Source: Geomonas paludis (GTDB taxonomy: Bacteria > Desulfobacterota > Desulfuromonadia > Geobacterales > Geobacteraceae). From it: a stretch of 64,000 nt of DNA. A model generated the notes under the pieces. That model saw only the letters and a list, made by a program, of their open reading frames with translations, made no database searches and was not told the DNA's origin. The position numbers and the translations under genes were made by a program. Where the stretch lies: positions 1-64,000 of the forward strand of contig NZ_BLXY01000008.1 in the NCBI RefSeq assembly GCF_014193585.1, written 5' to 3'. Positions 35,525 to 45,817 of this stretch are shown piece after piece; within the stretch, counting starts at the first letter, position 1, and every line of letters begins with the position of its first letter.

Positions 35525-35591
35525 GGTGAAGGGATCTAATCCAAAGCGAGGCATAGGTGCCAAGTTTTGAATCATGACGTTCCGAACAAAG

Positions 35592-35686
35592 GGGGACGTT
35601 GTTGATATTTTGAGTTTCATTTGACTAGTCGTTGCGTTCGAGCACTTTGTATTGCCAAAAATCAAAATCTCAACAACGTCCCCCCC
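35592..35686. mobile_element. MITE-like hairpin element
   Basis: A 27-29-bp terminal inverted repeat, left GGGGGACGTTGTTGA (35592 on) and right TCAACAACGTCCCCC (to 35685), continues through ATTTTGA/TCAAAAT with two mismatches and encloses ~38 bp. GTTCC occurs on both outer sides (35582 and 35691), possibly part of a duplication. It carries no gene. Confidence 0.7.
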
Positions 35687-36045
35687 AATGTTCCAGACGC
35701 TTTATTCGCAGGTCTTGCCTTGTTAGTCCTGGCTATCACAAAATTCAAGCACCGGCACCACTAACATCCCCCCTTACAGGTTTTGCCCCCATCCGTCTTT
35801 GCCTCCCACAACCTCACTAACCAGTGCAACTATTCACTACACCTGTGGTCCGCAGGCCTCCCACTTCCAGGGGGTCAGGCAGTCCTATTCTGAGACAAGG
35901 GAGACAGGCACCTATCGGAGCCAGTCCCCCTCCAGGAGTTCGAGGGGACAGTACTGGGCAGGCACCATAGTGGAACCGCCATTTACACAAAGGATTTTAC
36001 AGGCCCAACTTGTCATGCGTCGGTGAGAACTTGCAAAGTGCCCAC
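35687..36045. other. Gap with one REP monomer
   Basis: No gene supported. It contains a family 1 REP monomer at 35899-35929 (GAGACAGGCACCTATCGGAG...) and a related fragment GGGGACAGTACTGGGCAGGC at ~35,943. Confidence 0.7.
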
Positions 36046-36318
36046 GACAAGTTGCTGTGCGTCCACAACAAATTGCTGTGCGTCCACGACAAATTGTTGT
36101 GCGTTCACGACAAGTTGCTGTGCGTCCACGACAAGTTGTTGTGCGTCCACGACAAGTTGCTGTGCGTCCACAACAAGTTGTTGTGCGTCCACGACAAGTT
36201 GTTGTGCGTCCATGACAAGTTGTTGTGCGTCCATGACAAGTTGTTGTGCCTCCATGACAAGTTGCTGTGCGTCCACGACAACTTGTTGCGTGTCCACGAC
36301 AAGTTGCAACGCGTACGT
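36046..36318. repeat. Minisatellite: 13 units of 21 bp
   Basis: Units begin GACAAGTTG and end GTGCGTCCAC, with substitutions at a few fixed sites. Because 21 is a multiple of 3, several frames stay open: plus-strand heptads LLCVHDK or SCCASTT, minus-strand QQLVVDA or NLSWTHN. None has a convincing ribosome-binding site, so I leave it as non-coding. Confidence 0.92.
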
Positions 36319-36416
36319 GGTAAGTTACACATGTCCGTTGGAAGTTGAAACTCGCACGCCTGGGAGATGGGATGGTCCTGAGGTGATCGGGGGGAGAGCC
36401 GGGAGGAAAAAATAGA

Positions 36417-36441
36417 GGGGGATACCTGAGCGGTATCCCCC
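36417..36441 (-). terminator. Terminator of the minus-strand gene at 36517
   Basis: GGGGGATACC-TGAGC-GGTATCCCCC; read on the minus strand it is followed by TCTATTTTTT. Confidence 0.85.
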
Positions 36442-36516
36442 AAAGCTTGCGTTCTTAGTGATCGCTAGTGCTCGCTACGGAGGATCAACGGATGGCTTCC
36501 TCCAGTTGCAACGTTT

Positions 36517-36948
36517 TCAGGATTGAGTTTGCTCGCCCGGCACCTTAGCATCTTCAGACGAAGCCTGCGGTGCACTCGCCCTAATGCCCCTCCGTTCCTT
36601 GGCGAGATCGAAGCCGGACGTGATGAGCACCTCGGGATTACGCACAGCAGCCGCCTCTAAAACCGACGCGATCTCATCCATGTACGCAATCAATTGCGCC
36701 TGGATAACGTCTCGCTCGGCGATGTCGAGCTTACTGGCATAGCTGGCGGCCCTTTGGAACACCTCGTGGTACTTTGCCGCGAGGGCCAAAAACAACGACA
36801 GCAGTTCCGGATTGGCAGCCCATACCGACACCGGGATGTGCGGGTTGTCGGTCAGGCACTTCCACACCCTCAGCAAGAGGGTGTAGAACTGGCTCGGAGT
36901 CTTAGATCGATAGTTCCTCAGGATTCTACTCTGCGGTGGCCGTACCAT
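36517..36948 (-). CDS. Hypothetical protein, 143 aa
   Basis: A mostly helical soluble protein beginning MVRPPQSRILRNYRSKTPSQ, with IPVSVWAANPELLSLFLALA and a C-terminal low-complexity tail (RASAPQASSEDAKVPGEQTQ). The family is unknown to me; it looks like a short lineage protein. AAGGAGG (36954-36960) fixes ATG 36948; a 23-codon longer frame is rejected. It has its own terminator, so it is monocistronic. Confidence 0.72.
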   Translation of the reverse strand: MVRPPQSRILRNYRSKTPSQFYTLLLRVWKCLTDNPHIPVSVWAANPELLSLFLALAAKYHEVFQRAASYASKLDIAERDVIQAQLIAYMDEIASVLEAAAVRNPEVLITSGFDLAKERRGIRASAPQASSEDAKVPGEQTQS

Positions 36949-37017
36949 ATCCCTACCTCCTTTCCCCAGGCTGGCTGGGTTCCCGTTTGCTGCGCCTCTG
37001 AACATTAATAAAAACAC

Positions 37018-37300
37018 ATGCTAAAGTGTAGTTGTGCAAGACTTTTTTGCAAGAGGCGGGAGGGGTGAAAATTTTCTAAAATCAGCACAACTGCAAAAGT
37101 AGCTTCTCAGGGGGAGGTGAGGCTGGTGCGGGTCGGCACATGGTGGGGACTGGCCGCGTCTCAGCTGACGCTGGCAACCAGATTATCAGTTGAAACTTAC
37201 ACGGCGAGCATGATAACTTATGCGTCAATTAATGAACCGTCCTTACCTCAGTTTCAATGATGCTATCTCAATGACCACTGTAAGTTCCGAGGAGGGAAGT
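37018..37300. other. Gap before the subtilase gene
   Basis: No gene or repeat family recognised. The region is of mixed composition with a GGGGGAGGTGAGG stretch near 37,110; promoter elements could not be assigned. Confidence 0.5.
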
Positions 37301-40300
37301 ATGGCCCGTTATTTCGCGGCTACTGTCTTTTTCCTGGCTTTTCTTCTGACCCATACTGCACATGCCTTCCTCGACGGCAGGGACCTCCCCGGCCTCGCCC
37401 CCAAAGCCGTATCCTCTGCCGGCAAGAACCTCTCCTTCGAGAACCTGAGCAGCCTGAAAAAGAGGGGCGGGGGAAGAAGGTTCAAAGATAATGAGTTGCT
37501 GGTGAAGTTCAAGGAAAGGACTCCTGCCGAAAAGCAGAAGAACATCCATCTGATACACGGCTCCGAAAGAATCAAAGAGTTTCCGCGCCTGCGCCTGCAC
37601 CACGTGCGGGTGAGGAGGGGGGTGACCCTGGAGGAGGCTATGGCGCGCTACCAGGCAGACCCGGACGTTGAGTACGTGGAGCCCAACTACCTCCAATCGG
37701 TGCAGGCAGTGCCCAACGATCCCAGATTCGGCGCGCTCTGGGGGCTGCAGAACACCGGCCAGACCGGCGGCAGCACCAATTCCGATATCAGGGCCGTCCC
37801 CGCCTGGGACATAACCACGGGAAGCAGTGACGTGGTCGTTGCCGTGATCGACGCCGGCATCGACTACACACACCCGGACCTGCAGCCTAACGTGTGGGTG
37901 AACGCCGGCGAGATCCCGGGTAACGGCATCGACGACGACGGCAACGGCTATATCGACGACGTCCACGGCATCAACAGTATCAACAGCTACGTGGACGCCG
38001 GCGGTCCGGCTGCGGCAGGTGACCCCATGGACGACGCCGGCCACGGCACCCATGTCTCCGGCACCATTGGCGCCGCCGGCAACGACGGCAGGGGCGTCGT
38101 CGGCGTCAACTGGTCGGTGAAGATGATAGGGTGCAAGTTCCTTGACTCCAGTGGAAGCGGCTGGACCTCCGACGCGGTGGAGTGCCTGGAGTACGTACGG
38201 TCTTTGAAGGAGCGCGGTGTCAACATCGTGGCCACCAGCAACAGTTGGGGCGGGGGCGGGTACTCTCAGGCCCTTTACGACGCGATCCAGGCACAGGGAG
38301 ACACCCTCTTCATCGCCGCAGCGGGGAACTCCTATCTCAACATGGATTCCAGCAACAGCTACCCCGCCGGTTACGATCTGCCCAACATCATTTCGGTAGC
38401 GGCCACAACCCATTGGGATTTCTTGGCCAGCTTCTCGAACTATGGGAAAACCAGGGTCGACGTTGGAGCACCAGGCGTTGATATCCTCTCCACCCTCCCC
38501 CCGGGCGCCCGCGGCACTACCGACGGCTACGGCTACCTTTCCGGGACCTCGATGGCAACCCCGCATGTCACCGGACTCGCCGCGCTGCTCAAATCCCAAA
38601 ACCCGGCACGCAACTCCGCCCAGATCAAAAACCTGATCATGACCGGCGGTGATAGCGTCACATCACTAAGCGGCGTCACCGTAACTGGGCGCAGAATCAA
38701 TGCCTATAATTCGCTGACCTGCTCCAACCGCAAGCTCTTCGCTGTCGGGCCGCTGCCGAGAAAGGTGGTGGTGGGACAGACCTATACCGTTTCCGCCACC
38801 AGCATCACCTGCGATTCGGCAACCGGGCCGGTGAAAATGACCACCAGCGAGGGGGACGTGATCGACCTCAAGGATGACGGCGTCGCGCCGGACCTCTTCG
38901 CCGGCGACGGGACCTTCACCGCCAGGTGGACGCCGCGCAGCACGTGGGTCAGCGCCACCGTGAGCTCTCCGACAGGCTCCCAAACCGCTTTGTTTAACGA
39001 CATCGAGATCGGCTACCATGTCCCCTGGGCGCGCGCCGACACCTTCTATTCACAGCAGCTCATCGCCAGCGGCGGGACACCTCCCTACACCTGGAGGCAG
39101 GCAGACGGTTACCTGCAGGGCGGCCTCTATTTAGGCCGTAACGGCGTCATCTCCGGGACCCCCAACGAATCGGGGACGTGCAACGGGTCCTGCCCCTTTT
39201 TGGCCGAGGTGACCGATGCCCTCGGCAACAAGGTGACCAGGTGGCTTAGGCTGAGCGTCATACAGTCCTGGGCGCAGGAGCAGTGGGGGGTGGCCTATGA
39301 CAGCACCAACGAGGACAGGGCACTCGCCGTGGCCCTCGACGCCTCCGGCAACGCCTACGTCACCGGGGAGAGCAACAACGGCACCGACCTCGACCTCGTT
39401 CTCCTCAAGTACGCCACCGACGGCAAACTGTTGTGGAAGCAGAGCTACAATCGGGGGGACCAGGAGATCGGCCGCTCGGTCGCCTGCGACAAGAGCGGTA
39501 ACGTGTACGTCGGCGGCGTCACCGGGGATCCGGGCAACCATCTCCTGCTCAAGTACGATGCTGCCGGAAATCTCCTTTGGGAGAAGGTTTGGGACCGCGG
39601 CGGCGATGACGCGGTATGGGGAGTCACCACCGACGCCTCCGGCAACGGCTACACAGTCGGGACATTTTCAGATCAACAGGTAACCCGCATCCTGCTCAGC
39701 AAGTACAGTCCATCTGGTGACACACTCTGGACCAGGGTTCACGACGCCGCGGCAGGTGACCAGTCCGGCTACTCTGCGGCCCTCGACGGCAGCGGCAACA
39801 TCTTCCTGGGAGGGGCCGCCGCCACAGCGGACGGCTCCGACTTCCTCATCGCCAAGTACGACAGCTCAGGCAGCCTCCTTTGGTCCAAAACGCAGCATGA
39901 AGGGACCTCCAATGCCGTCAGCGCGGTCGCTGCCGACGCGGCCGGCAATGTCTATGCGGCCGGCTCCGCAGATTCCGGGGGCGATCTCCATGCCGTTATC
40001 ATGAAATTCGATCCGGCCGGGAACCTGCTCTGGAAAACAACCCCTACCTACACATCCATCTGGGGCGTTCGCGATTTTGACCTCGCCCCACAGGGGATCT
40101 CCGTCGTCGGTGACAAGATATTTGTCGCCGGAACCTTCACCCCCCGGCCCGACACCAGCTTGCTGATCATCCGCTATGACTCCCTCGGCAACAAGATATG
40201 GGAGTACGGGCTCGATGTGGGCACGGACTCGCGGGACAAGGGAGGGACCATCGCCGCCAACAGCTCAGGGTTCACCGTTGCCGGTTACAGCTACAACGGC

Positions 40301-41980
40301 AACAACAACGATATACTCACGGCCCGCTTCACCGAGCCGCCTCCCCTGTATGACGTGACACTTACCGGTCTGTCGGGAGTGGTAAAGGGCAATCTGCTGG
40401 AGTACACACTGAAAGCCAAGAACAGCACCGTCGGCATCCCTCGCGTCAATGTCGGCCTCTACCTTTCCAGCGATGCCACCCTCTCGGCCGACGATGTGAG
40501 GATCGACCCCGAGGTGGAGACCGCCGTTGCGGCGGGAACGGAGAAGATGTACACCAACTGGTCGTACTTCGACATAGACAAGATGGCGAAAATTCCCGCC
40601 TCCCTTCCCGGCGGAAACTACTACCTCCTGGGCCTGGTCGACCCTGACAAAAAGGTCAACGAAACCAACGAGAACAACAATATCGCTGTCGGCAACAAGG
40701 TGGTGGTCAACAGCGACCTGACCGTTTCGGGAGCAACCGGCGCCTTCACCGATGGCAAGCTCAGTTACAGCGTCACGGTGAAAAGCAGCGCGAACTTCGC
40801 CACCCCGACCTCCACTACCGCCCTCTATCTCTCCAGCGAGCCTGGCGCGCGAGGCTATCTCATTGCTTCGCTGACCACCCCCACTCCGGCGGCGGGTACG
40901 GAAACGCTTCTCAGCGGCACCGTCCCGGTTCCCGCCACCGTCCCCCCCGGCACGTACTACGTCACCGCCATGGCCGACGGCACCAACACCATCGAGGAAA
41001 GCGACGAGAGCAACAACATCCGAAGCGGGAGTATGGTTACCCTGGCCAACGACCTCGCGCTGACGGCACTCTCCGGGAGCACCAGCGGCGGCACTCTCAC
41101 CTACAGCGTCACGGTCAGGAACGCCGGCCCGCAACAGATCGCCCCGTCCATCGGGCTCTACTTCTCGGAAACCGCCACCGCATCGGCCACCGCACACCTG
41201 GTGAACCGCATCGATTCCCTCCCCATAGCCGGCAACAGCGAGGCCACCCTCACCGGCACGCTGGTTGTGCCGGCCACAGTCCCGTACGGCAGTTTCTTTT
41301 TGACGGCATTGGCGGACCCCGCCAACGCCGTAGCGGAAACTGACGAATCAAACAACGGCGCCGTTGCCGGGCGTGTCATGGTTGACTCCACCCCGCAACT
41401 GGTCGAGGTGACGTTCCGGGGTATCGGGGGAGGCTCGATAACGTTCACCCCCGGCGCCACCTGCACCGGAAGCTGCACGCAGTACTACCTCCCCGGGACC
41501 CAGGTCACCCTGACGCCCAAGCCAGATGACGCCTCACAGTTCGGGGGATGGCAAGGAGCCTGCACCGGAACCGGAAGCTGCACCGTTGTCGTTACCGCCG
41601 ACCAGCATATCTCGGCCGCCTTCTTGCGCATGATCCCGGCGGTGAGCGCCGGCGACCGCCACGGACACGCGCTGGTCGGGGGGGAGTTGTGGAGTTGGGG
41701 GGGCAACTACTACGGGGCATTCGGGGACGGAACGACTAGCGCCAGCATCTCGCCGCGCCGGGTACCCGGGATGGCTGAGATCGTCGACACCAAAGCCGGC
41801 ATGTATTTCAGCATGGCGCTGAAAGAGGACGGCACCGTCCTCTCCTGGGGCTACAACGGCTCTGGCCAGCTCGGTGACGGCACCACCACCAACCGCAGCT
41901 ATCCCGCACCCGTGCGCGGCCTTTCAGGAGTGGCCGCCATCGAGGCTGCCGGTTATGGGGGGGGTGGCGCTGCTGCGTGA
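37301..41980 (+). CDS. Giant secreted subtilisin-like protease (S8), interrupted at a G8 run
   Basis: Secreted serine protease. Start at ATG 37301 (GGAGG 37291-37295) gives signal peptide [20 protein letters not shown]. Then: fervidolysin-like propeptide ([12 protein letters not shown]...VEYVEPNY, about 65-135); S8 catalytic domain with Asp184 (VIDAG), His248 (GHGTHV), Ser417 (GTSMATPH); beta-sandwich; Ig-like 'PYTWRQADG' module; about six SBBP-type propeller repeats ([20 protein letters not shown]); three CARDB-like modules; an InlB-like repeat ([15 protein letters not shown]); and RCC1 repeats. At 41957-41964 a run of eight G leads to a stop at 41978; the next frame continues the same RCC1 repeat. 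With seven G the product would have 2031 aa. Confidence 0.9.
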   Translation: MARYFAATVFFLAFLLTHTAHAFLDGRDLPGLAPKAVSSAGKNLSFENLSSLKKRGGGRRFKDNELLVKFKERTPAEKQKNIHLIHGSERIKEFPRLRLHHVRVRRGVTLEEAMARYQADPDVEYVEPNYLQSVQAVPNDPRFGALWGLQNTGQTGGSTNSDIRAVPAWDITTGSSDVVVAVIDAGIDYTHPDLQPNVWVNAGEIPGNGIDDDGNGYIDDVHGINSINSYVDAGGPAAAGDPMDDAGHGTHVSGTIGAAGNDGRGVVGVNWSVKMIGCKFLDSSGSGWTSDAVECLEYVRSLKERGVNIVATSNSWGGGGYSQALYDAIQAQGDTLFIAAAGNSYLNMDSSNSYPAGYDLPNIISVAATTHWDFLASFSNYGKTRVDVGAPGVDILSTLPPGARGTTDGYGYLSGTSMATPHVTGLAALLKSQNPARNSAQIKNLIMTGGDSVTSLSGVTVTGRRINAYNSLTCSNRKLFAVGPLPRKVVVGQTYTVSATSITCDSATGPVKMTTSEGDVIDLKDDGVAPDLFAGDGTFTARWTPRSTWVSATVSSPTGSQTALFNDIEIGYHVPWARADTFYSQQLIASGGTPPYTWRQADGYLQGGLYLGRNGVISGTPNESGTCNGSCPFLAEVTDALGNKVTRWLRLSVIQSWAQEQWGVAYDSTNEDRALAVALDASGNAYVTGESNNGTDLDLVLLKYATDGKLLWKQSYNRGDQEIGRSVACDKSGNVYVGGVTGDPGNHLLLKYDAAGNLLWEKVWDRGGDDAVWGVTTDASGNGYTVGTFSDQQVTRILLSKYSPSGDTLWTRVHDAAAGDQSGYSAALDGSGNIFLGGAAATADGSDFLIAKYDSSGSLLWSKTQHEGTSNAVSAVAADAAGNVYAAGSADSGGDLHAVIMKFDPAGNLLWKTTPTYTSIWGVRDFDLAPQGISVVGDKIFVAGTFTPRPDTSLLIIRYDSLGNKIWEYGLDVGTDSRDKGGTIAANSSGFTVAGYSYNGNNNDILTARFTEPPPLYDVTLTGLSGVVKGNLLEYTLKAKNSTVGIPRVNVGLYLSSDATLSADDVRIDPEVETAVAAGTEKMYTNWSYFDIDKMAKIPASLPGGNYYLLGLVDPDKKVNETNENNNIAVGNKVVVNSDLTVSGATGAFTDGKLSYSVTVKSSANFATPTSTTALYLSSEPGARGYLIASLTTPTPAAGTETLLSGTVPVPATVPPGTYYVTAMADGTNTIEESDESNNIRSGSMVTLANDLALTALSGSTSGGTLTYSVTVRNAGPQQIAPSIGLYFSETATASATAHLVNRIDSLPIAGNSEATLTGTLVVPATVPYGSFFLTALADPANAVAETDESNNGAVAGRVMVDSTPQLVEVTFRGIGGGSITFTPGATCTGSCTQYYLPGTQVTLTPKPDDASQFGGWQGACTGTGSCTVVVTADQHISAAFLRMIPAVSAGDRHGHALVGGELWSWGGNYYGAFGDGTTSASISPRRVPGMAEIVDTKAGMYFSMALKEDGTVLSWGYNGSGQLGDGTTTNRSYPAPVRGLSGVAAIEAAGYGGGGAAA
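41957..41964 (+). repeat. Homopolymer G8 in the subtilase gene
   Basis: Eight consecutive G; deletion of one changes the frame from GYGGGGAAA-stop to [13 protein letters not shown], the expected RCC1 sequence. It is a candidate slippage site, phase-variation switch or sequencing error. Confidence 0.85.
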
Positions 41981-43397
41981 CGGGACGGTCAGGGCCTGGG
42001 GCGACAACGGCTATGGGGCGGTCGGTGACGGAACCAACACCCGCCGCCTGCTCCCGGTAGAGGTGATTGGACTTTCCGGCGTGGTAGCCCTGTCCTCATG
42101 GTCCAGTCATATCCTCGCCCTCAAGGAAGACGGCACCGTGTGGGCCTGGGGGTGGAACGGGCATTACCAACTGGGGACAGAGAATGTGTCGGCTCGCTAC
42201 ACAGCGGCACCGGTGCCCGGAATCACGGACGTGATCGCCATTGCTGCAGGTGGCGCTCACAGCGTTGCCTTGAAGGGAGACGGCACCGTCTGGACTTGGG
42301 GGGGGAACTCCTCCGGCCAGCTCGGCGACGGCACCGACATCACTCGTTTCCAGCCACTCCAGGTTCCGGGCCTCACCGAGGCTGTGGCCATAGCGGCGGG
42401 CGACAACCACACGGTGGCGCTGAAGAACGATGGCACGGTCTGGGCTTGGGGCTACAACAATTACGGCCAGTTGGGAGATGGCACCACCACGAAGCGGTAC
42501 ACCCCGGTCCGGATCGCAGGGGTGTCCGGCGTGACCGCCATCGCAGCGGGAAGCAGCCAGACCTTCGCATCCAAAGGGGACCGGACCCTTTGGGCCTGGG
42601 GACAGAACTATTATGGCAATCTCGGCGACGGGAGCACCACGGTGCGGACCTCGCCGGTGCAGGTAAGCTTCGACACAGCGGCGCCGATTACCACGGCATC
42701 ACCGGCCGGCGGCACCTTCAACCTGCCGCCAACGGTCACTCTCAGTTCCAGTGAGAGCGCGACCATTTACTATACGCTGGACGGTTCCACGCCGACCACC
42801 GCCTCGGCGATCTACATCACCCCCATCACCGTCTCGACGAGCGCCATCCTGAAATATTTCGCCAAGGACAGCGCTGGCAACCTGGAGGCGGTGAAAAGCG
42901 AGACCTATCGCTTGACCTCAGTCCCTCCCGTTGCCGACTTCAGCGCCACCCCTGTCAGCGGGTACTCCGCGCTCAGCGTCACCTTCCGCGACCTCTCCAC
43001 CGGGCTTCCCAGCTCATGGCGGTGGGATTTCGGAGACGGCTTCACGAGCACGGAGCAGAACCCCACCCATATCTACACCAGCCCGGGAACCTATACGGTT
43101 TCCCTGACCGTATCCAGTGTCGGAGGGACCAGCAGCACCAGCAAGAGCAACTTTATCAGCGTCAGCGGACCGGGGTGGACGCTGCAGAGCGCCTACGATG
43201 CCGCCGCAGATGGAGGCGACATCAAGGCGCCGGCCTGGGAGCTGTTCGAAAATCCAATCTTTGAGCGCGCGATTTCGGTCAGGATCAGCGGGGGGTATGA
43301 CAGCCCGTTACAGCAGGTCATCGGGAGGACCGTGATCCACGGCAAGATGACGGTGAAAAGCGGCAAGGTGTCACTCGGGAGCGTCGTTTTCAAGTAG
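41965..43397 (+). CDS. C-terminal part of the subtilase: RCC1, chitobiase-C-like and PKD modules
   Basis: This frame continues the same protein: RCC1 repeats ([40 protein letters not shown] and further), a chitobiase/beta-hexosaminidase C-terminal-like module ([19 protein letters not shown]), a PKD domain ([20 protein letters not shown]), and a Geobacter-type end module ([20 protein letters not shown] ... VSLGSVVFK). No start with a ribosome-binding site precedes it, so it is made only if the frame is restored. Modules suggest cell-surface or matrix binding. Confidence 0.85.
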
Positions 43398-43550
43398 GAG
43401 GGGCCTGCTCGTACTGCGAAGGGGTCAGGCACCATCTAATCTTTGAAGGGAAAGGGCGGGTTCAGGGCAAGGGGCACCATCTAATCTGCCAAGGCGAGGG
43501 GGACAGTACTTCGAAGGGGTCAGGCACATTCTAATCTTCACAAGGGCAAA
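43398..43550. repeat. Degenerate repeats GGCACCATCTAATC between the subtilase and the RAYT
   Basis: AAGGGGTCAGGCACCATCTAATCT occurs in three diverged copies from 43420 to 43540, and a relative, GGGGGACTGGCACCATTTAATCC, lies at 44210 on the other side of the RAYT. They look like REP derivatives with a different central part. Confidence 0.6.
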
Positions 43551-43580
43551 GGGGACAGGCACCTGGCGGAGCCAGTCCCC
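43551..43580. repeat. REP monomer 3' of the RAYT gene
   Basis: GGGGACAGGCACCTGG...CAGTCCCC ends one base before the RAYT stop codon (43582). It has the same orientation as the copy 5' of the gene. Confidence 0.95.
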
Positions 43581-43581
43581 A

Positions 43582-44163
43582 TCATGGCACCACGACGTGC
43601 TTCGGCTGCTTCTTGTTCCGCACCTTCGCCAGTTCGGACGGCGTCAGTGGAGTATCGACATACGCGGTCCAATCGCCCACCCACGGAACCGGGAGCGGCT
43701 CGGCCAGCAAATCCTTTTGAAGCCCGCATCGACCTCGATGCGATGACCATACCCAATTGACTGCTGTTTCAACTAGACCTGCTCGTACGGGATTTCCTTC
43801 TATATACCGTGCTACTGTAAGAAAATACTCGTCACCTTGAACCTCAAAGCTCTTGAAACGCCCCTGCCAGAGATGGCCGCTGCTGTGGTAATGCTGGTGG
43901 TACCGACGGACATGCGTTGTCTGGAACCATTGCATGGCCGGGCTCAGCTCCTCTCCCTGCCTTGCCTTCAACAGCAGGTGGAAATGGTTCGGCATCAGGC
44001 AGTAAGCGTATAGGGTTATTCCATGTTGCTCCTTCGTTTCGGCAAGCAGTTTGAGGAAGGCCAGGTAGTCGCCATCTTTCTGAAACACACGTTGGCGACC
44101 GTTTCCTCTGTTGAGAACATGATAAATGCCATCGTCTTGGAACTCTCTCGTTGGGCGGGGCAT
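43582..44163 (-). CDS. REP-associated tyrosine transposase (RAYT, IS200/IS605-like Y1)
   Basis: 193 aa from the ATG at 44163, which has GGAGG (an upstream in-frame ATG at 44175 provides that GGAGG). HUH motif PNHFHLLL (His60, His62), and the RYIEGNPVRAGLV block with the likely nucleophile Tyr120, preceded by HLWQGRFKSFEV, are hallmarks of the TnpA_REP family, which binds and cleaves REP hairpins as single strands. The gene lies within 45-60 bp between two same-orientation REP monomers, as RAYT genes typically do. It probably drives or once drove spread of the family 1 repeats in this genome. Confidence 0.93.
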   Translation of the reverse strand: MPRPTREFQDDGIYHVLNRGNGRQRVFQKDGDYLAFLKLLAETKEQHGITLYAYCLMPNHFHLLLKARQGEELSPAMQWFQTTHVRRYHQHYHSSGHLWQGRFKSFEVQGDEYFLTVARYIEGNPVRAGLVETAVNWVWSSHRGRCGLQKDLLAEPLPVPWVGDWTAYVDTPLTPSELAKVRNKKQPKHVVVP

Positions 44164-44239
44164 GGGTTCCTCCATGGGCTAAGGGATAAGGGCGCGTGCA
44201 AAAGGCAAGGGGGACTGGCACCATTTAATCCAAGGCAAG

Positions 44240-44269
44240 GGGGACAGGCACCTGGCGGAGCCAGTCCCC
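44240..44269. repeat. REP monomer 5' of the RAYT gene
   Basis: GGGGACAGGCACCTGG...CAGTCCCC, 77 bp upstream of the RAYT start and 10 bp beyond the end of comM. Confidence 0.95.
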
Positions 44270-44278
44270 TCAGTCCCC

Positions 44279-45805
44279 TTACGTCTTGCGGTCCAGACTG
44301 CGGTACTGGATGGCTTCGGAGATGTGATGTTCGGCGATGCTGGAAGCGCCTTCGAGGTCGGCGATGGTCCGCGCTACCTTCAGGATCCTGGTGTAGCTCC
44401 GGGCACTGAGGCCGAGACGGTCCGTCACCACCTCTAGCATCCGGCTCCCGGCCTCGTCGGGCTCACAGAACTTGCGGATCATCCGGGCGGTCATCTGGGA
44501 GTTGCTTCTCACCTTGGTCCCTTTGAAACGCTCCTTCTGCACCTCCCGCGACTGCGCCACGCGCGCGGCGATGGCGGCGGAACTCTCGCTCTCACCCCGG
44601 TCGGCGAGGTCGCGGTACTTCACCGCGGGGACCTCGATGTGGATGTCGATCCGGTCCAGCAGAGGCCCGGAAACCCGGGAGCGGTAGCGGTGGATCATGA
44701 GGGGCGTGCAGGAACACTGGTGCACGGGGTCGGAGAGGTAGCCGCAGGGACAGGGATTCATGGCGGCGACCAGCATGATGCGGGAGGGATAGGTGACCGA
44801 GGAGAGCGCCCGGGAGATGGTGACCCGCCCATCCTCCATGGGCTGACGCAGCACTTCCAGGACGTGCTGCTTGAACTCGGGGAGCTCATCCAAAAACAGG
44901 ACGCCGTTATGCGACAGCGATACCTCGCCCGGTTTAGGGGTGTTGCTGCCGCCGATGAGCCCGACGTCGGAGATGGTGTGGTGCGGCGAGCGGAAGGGGC
45001 GGGTGGAGATGAGCGCGTGCTCCCGCTCCAACAGTCCCATGACGCTGTAGACCTTGGTGGTCTCGATCGCCTCCTCGAAGAGCATCGGGGGGAGGATGGA
45101 GGGGATGCGCCGGGCCAGCATGGTCTTGCCCGATCCCGGCGGGCCGATCATCAATAAATTATGTGACCCTGCGGCGGCGACCTCCAGGGCGCGCTTGGCA
45201 TGCTCCTGCCCCTTTACCTCGGAGAAGTCGTCACCGGCCTCGCACCCCTGGCTGAACAGGGCCTCGACGTCGGCGCGGTACGGCTCGATGGGGAGATTGC
45301 CGTTCAGGAATTCCACCACCTGGGAGAGCTCGGTGACGCCGATCACCTCTACCCCCTCGACCACACCTCCCTCGCAGACGTTCTCGGCCGGGATGATGAT
45401 GCCGGCAAGCCCCGCCTCGCGTGCGGCGACGGCGACCGAAAGGCAGCCGCGCACGGGCTTCACGCCGCCGTCCAGCGACAGTTCTCCCAGGAGGATGTAG
45501 CGCTTGAGCAGGTCTTCCTTGACGACGCCGGTGGCGGCGAGGATGCCGATGGAGATGGGAAGGTCGAAGGAAGCCCCCTCCTTCTTGACATCGGCGGGGG
45601 CCAGGTTGACGGTGATCTTGCGGTTGGGGAAATCGTAGCCGGAGTTCTTCAGCGCCGCCTTGACCCGGTCCTTGCTCTCCTTCACCGCTCCGTCGGGGAG
45701 GCCAACGGTGGCCAGTTGGGGGAGCCCCTGGGTGATGTCGACTTCAACGTCGACCAGGATGGCGTCGATACCTAAGAGCGCGCTGGCGAGAACCTTGGCA
45801 AGCAT
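44279..45805 (-). CDS. comM: YifB/ComM-type magnesium-chelatase-like AAA+ ATPase
   Basis: 508 aa. N-terminal Lon-protease-like ChlI domain (about 1-170, e.g. NLAPADVKKEGASFDLPI), AAA+ domain with Walker A GPPGSGKTMLA (about 213-223), Walker B FLDELPEF, and Mg-chelatase C-terminal domain (about 400-508). ComM is a branch-migration helicase helping to integrate DNA in natural transformation. With the DprA-like protein at 24.5 kb this invites comparison, but neither proves competence. ATG 45805 follows GGGGG; a TTG four codons earlier is possible. Downstream is the RAYT. Confidence 0.93.
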   Translation of the reverse strand: MLAKVLASALLGIDAILVDVEVDITQGLPQLATVGLPDGAVKESKDRVKAALKNSGYDFPNRKITVNLAPADVKKEGASFDLPISIGILAATGVVKEDLLKRYILLGELSLDGGVKPVRGCLSVAVAAREAGLAGIIIPAENVCEGGVVEGVEVIGVTELSQVVEFLNGNLPIEPYRADVEALFSQGCEAGDDFSEVKGQEHAKRALEVAAAGSHNLLMIGPPGSGKTMLARRIPSILPPMLFEEAIETTKVYSVMGLLEREHALISTRPFRSPHHTISDVGLIGGSNTPKPGEVSLSHNGVLFLDELPEFKQHVLEVLRQPMEDGRVTISRALSSVTYPSRIMLVAAMNPCPCGYLSDPVHQCSCTPLMIHRYRSRVSGPLLDRIDIHIEVPAVKYRDLADRGESESSAAIAARVAQSREVQKERFKGTKVRSNSQMTARMIRKFCEPDEAGSRMLEVVTDRLGLSARSYTRILKVARTIADLEGASSIAEHHISEAIQYRSLDRKT

Positions 45806-45817
45806 GAGAACCCCCAA

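Noticed and set aside
36046-36318. CRISPR array
   Set aside because: Repeats abut without unique spacers and are 21 bp long; no cas genes are near.
36010-36443. Three overlapping Cys- or Gln-rich proteins from the minisatellite
   Set aside because: All result from the 21-bp period; none has a convincing start, and they overlap a terminator.
43582-44269. Complete IS200/IS605 insertion sequence
   Set aside because: The protein is of the RAYT type, there is no TnpB, and the flanking hairpins are the dispersed REP monomers and not IS-specific ends.
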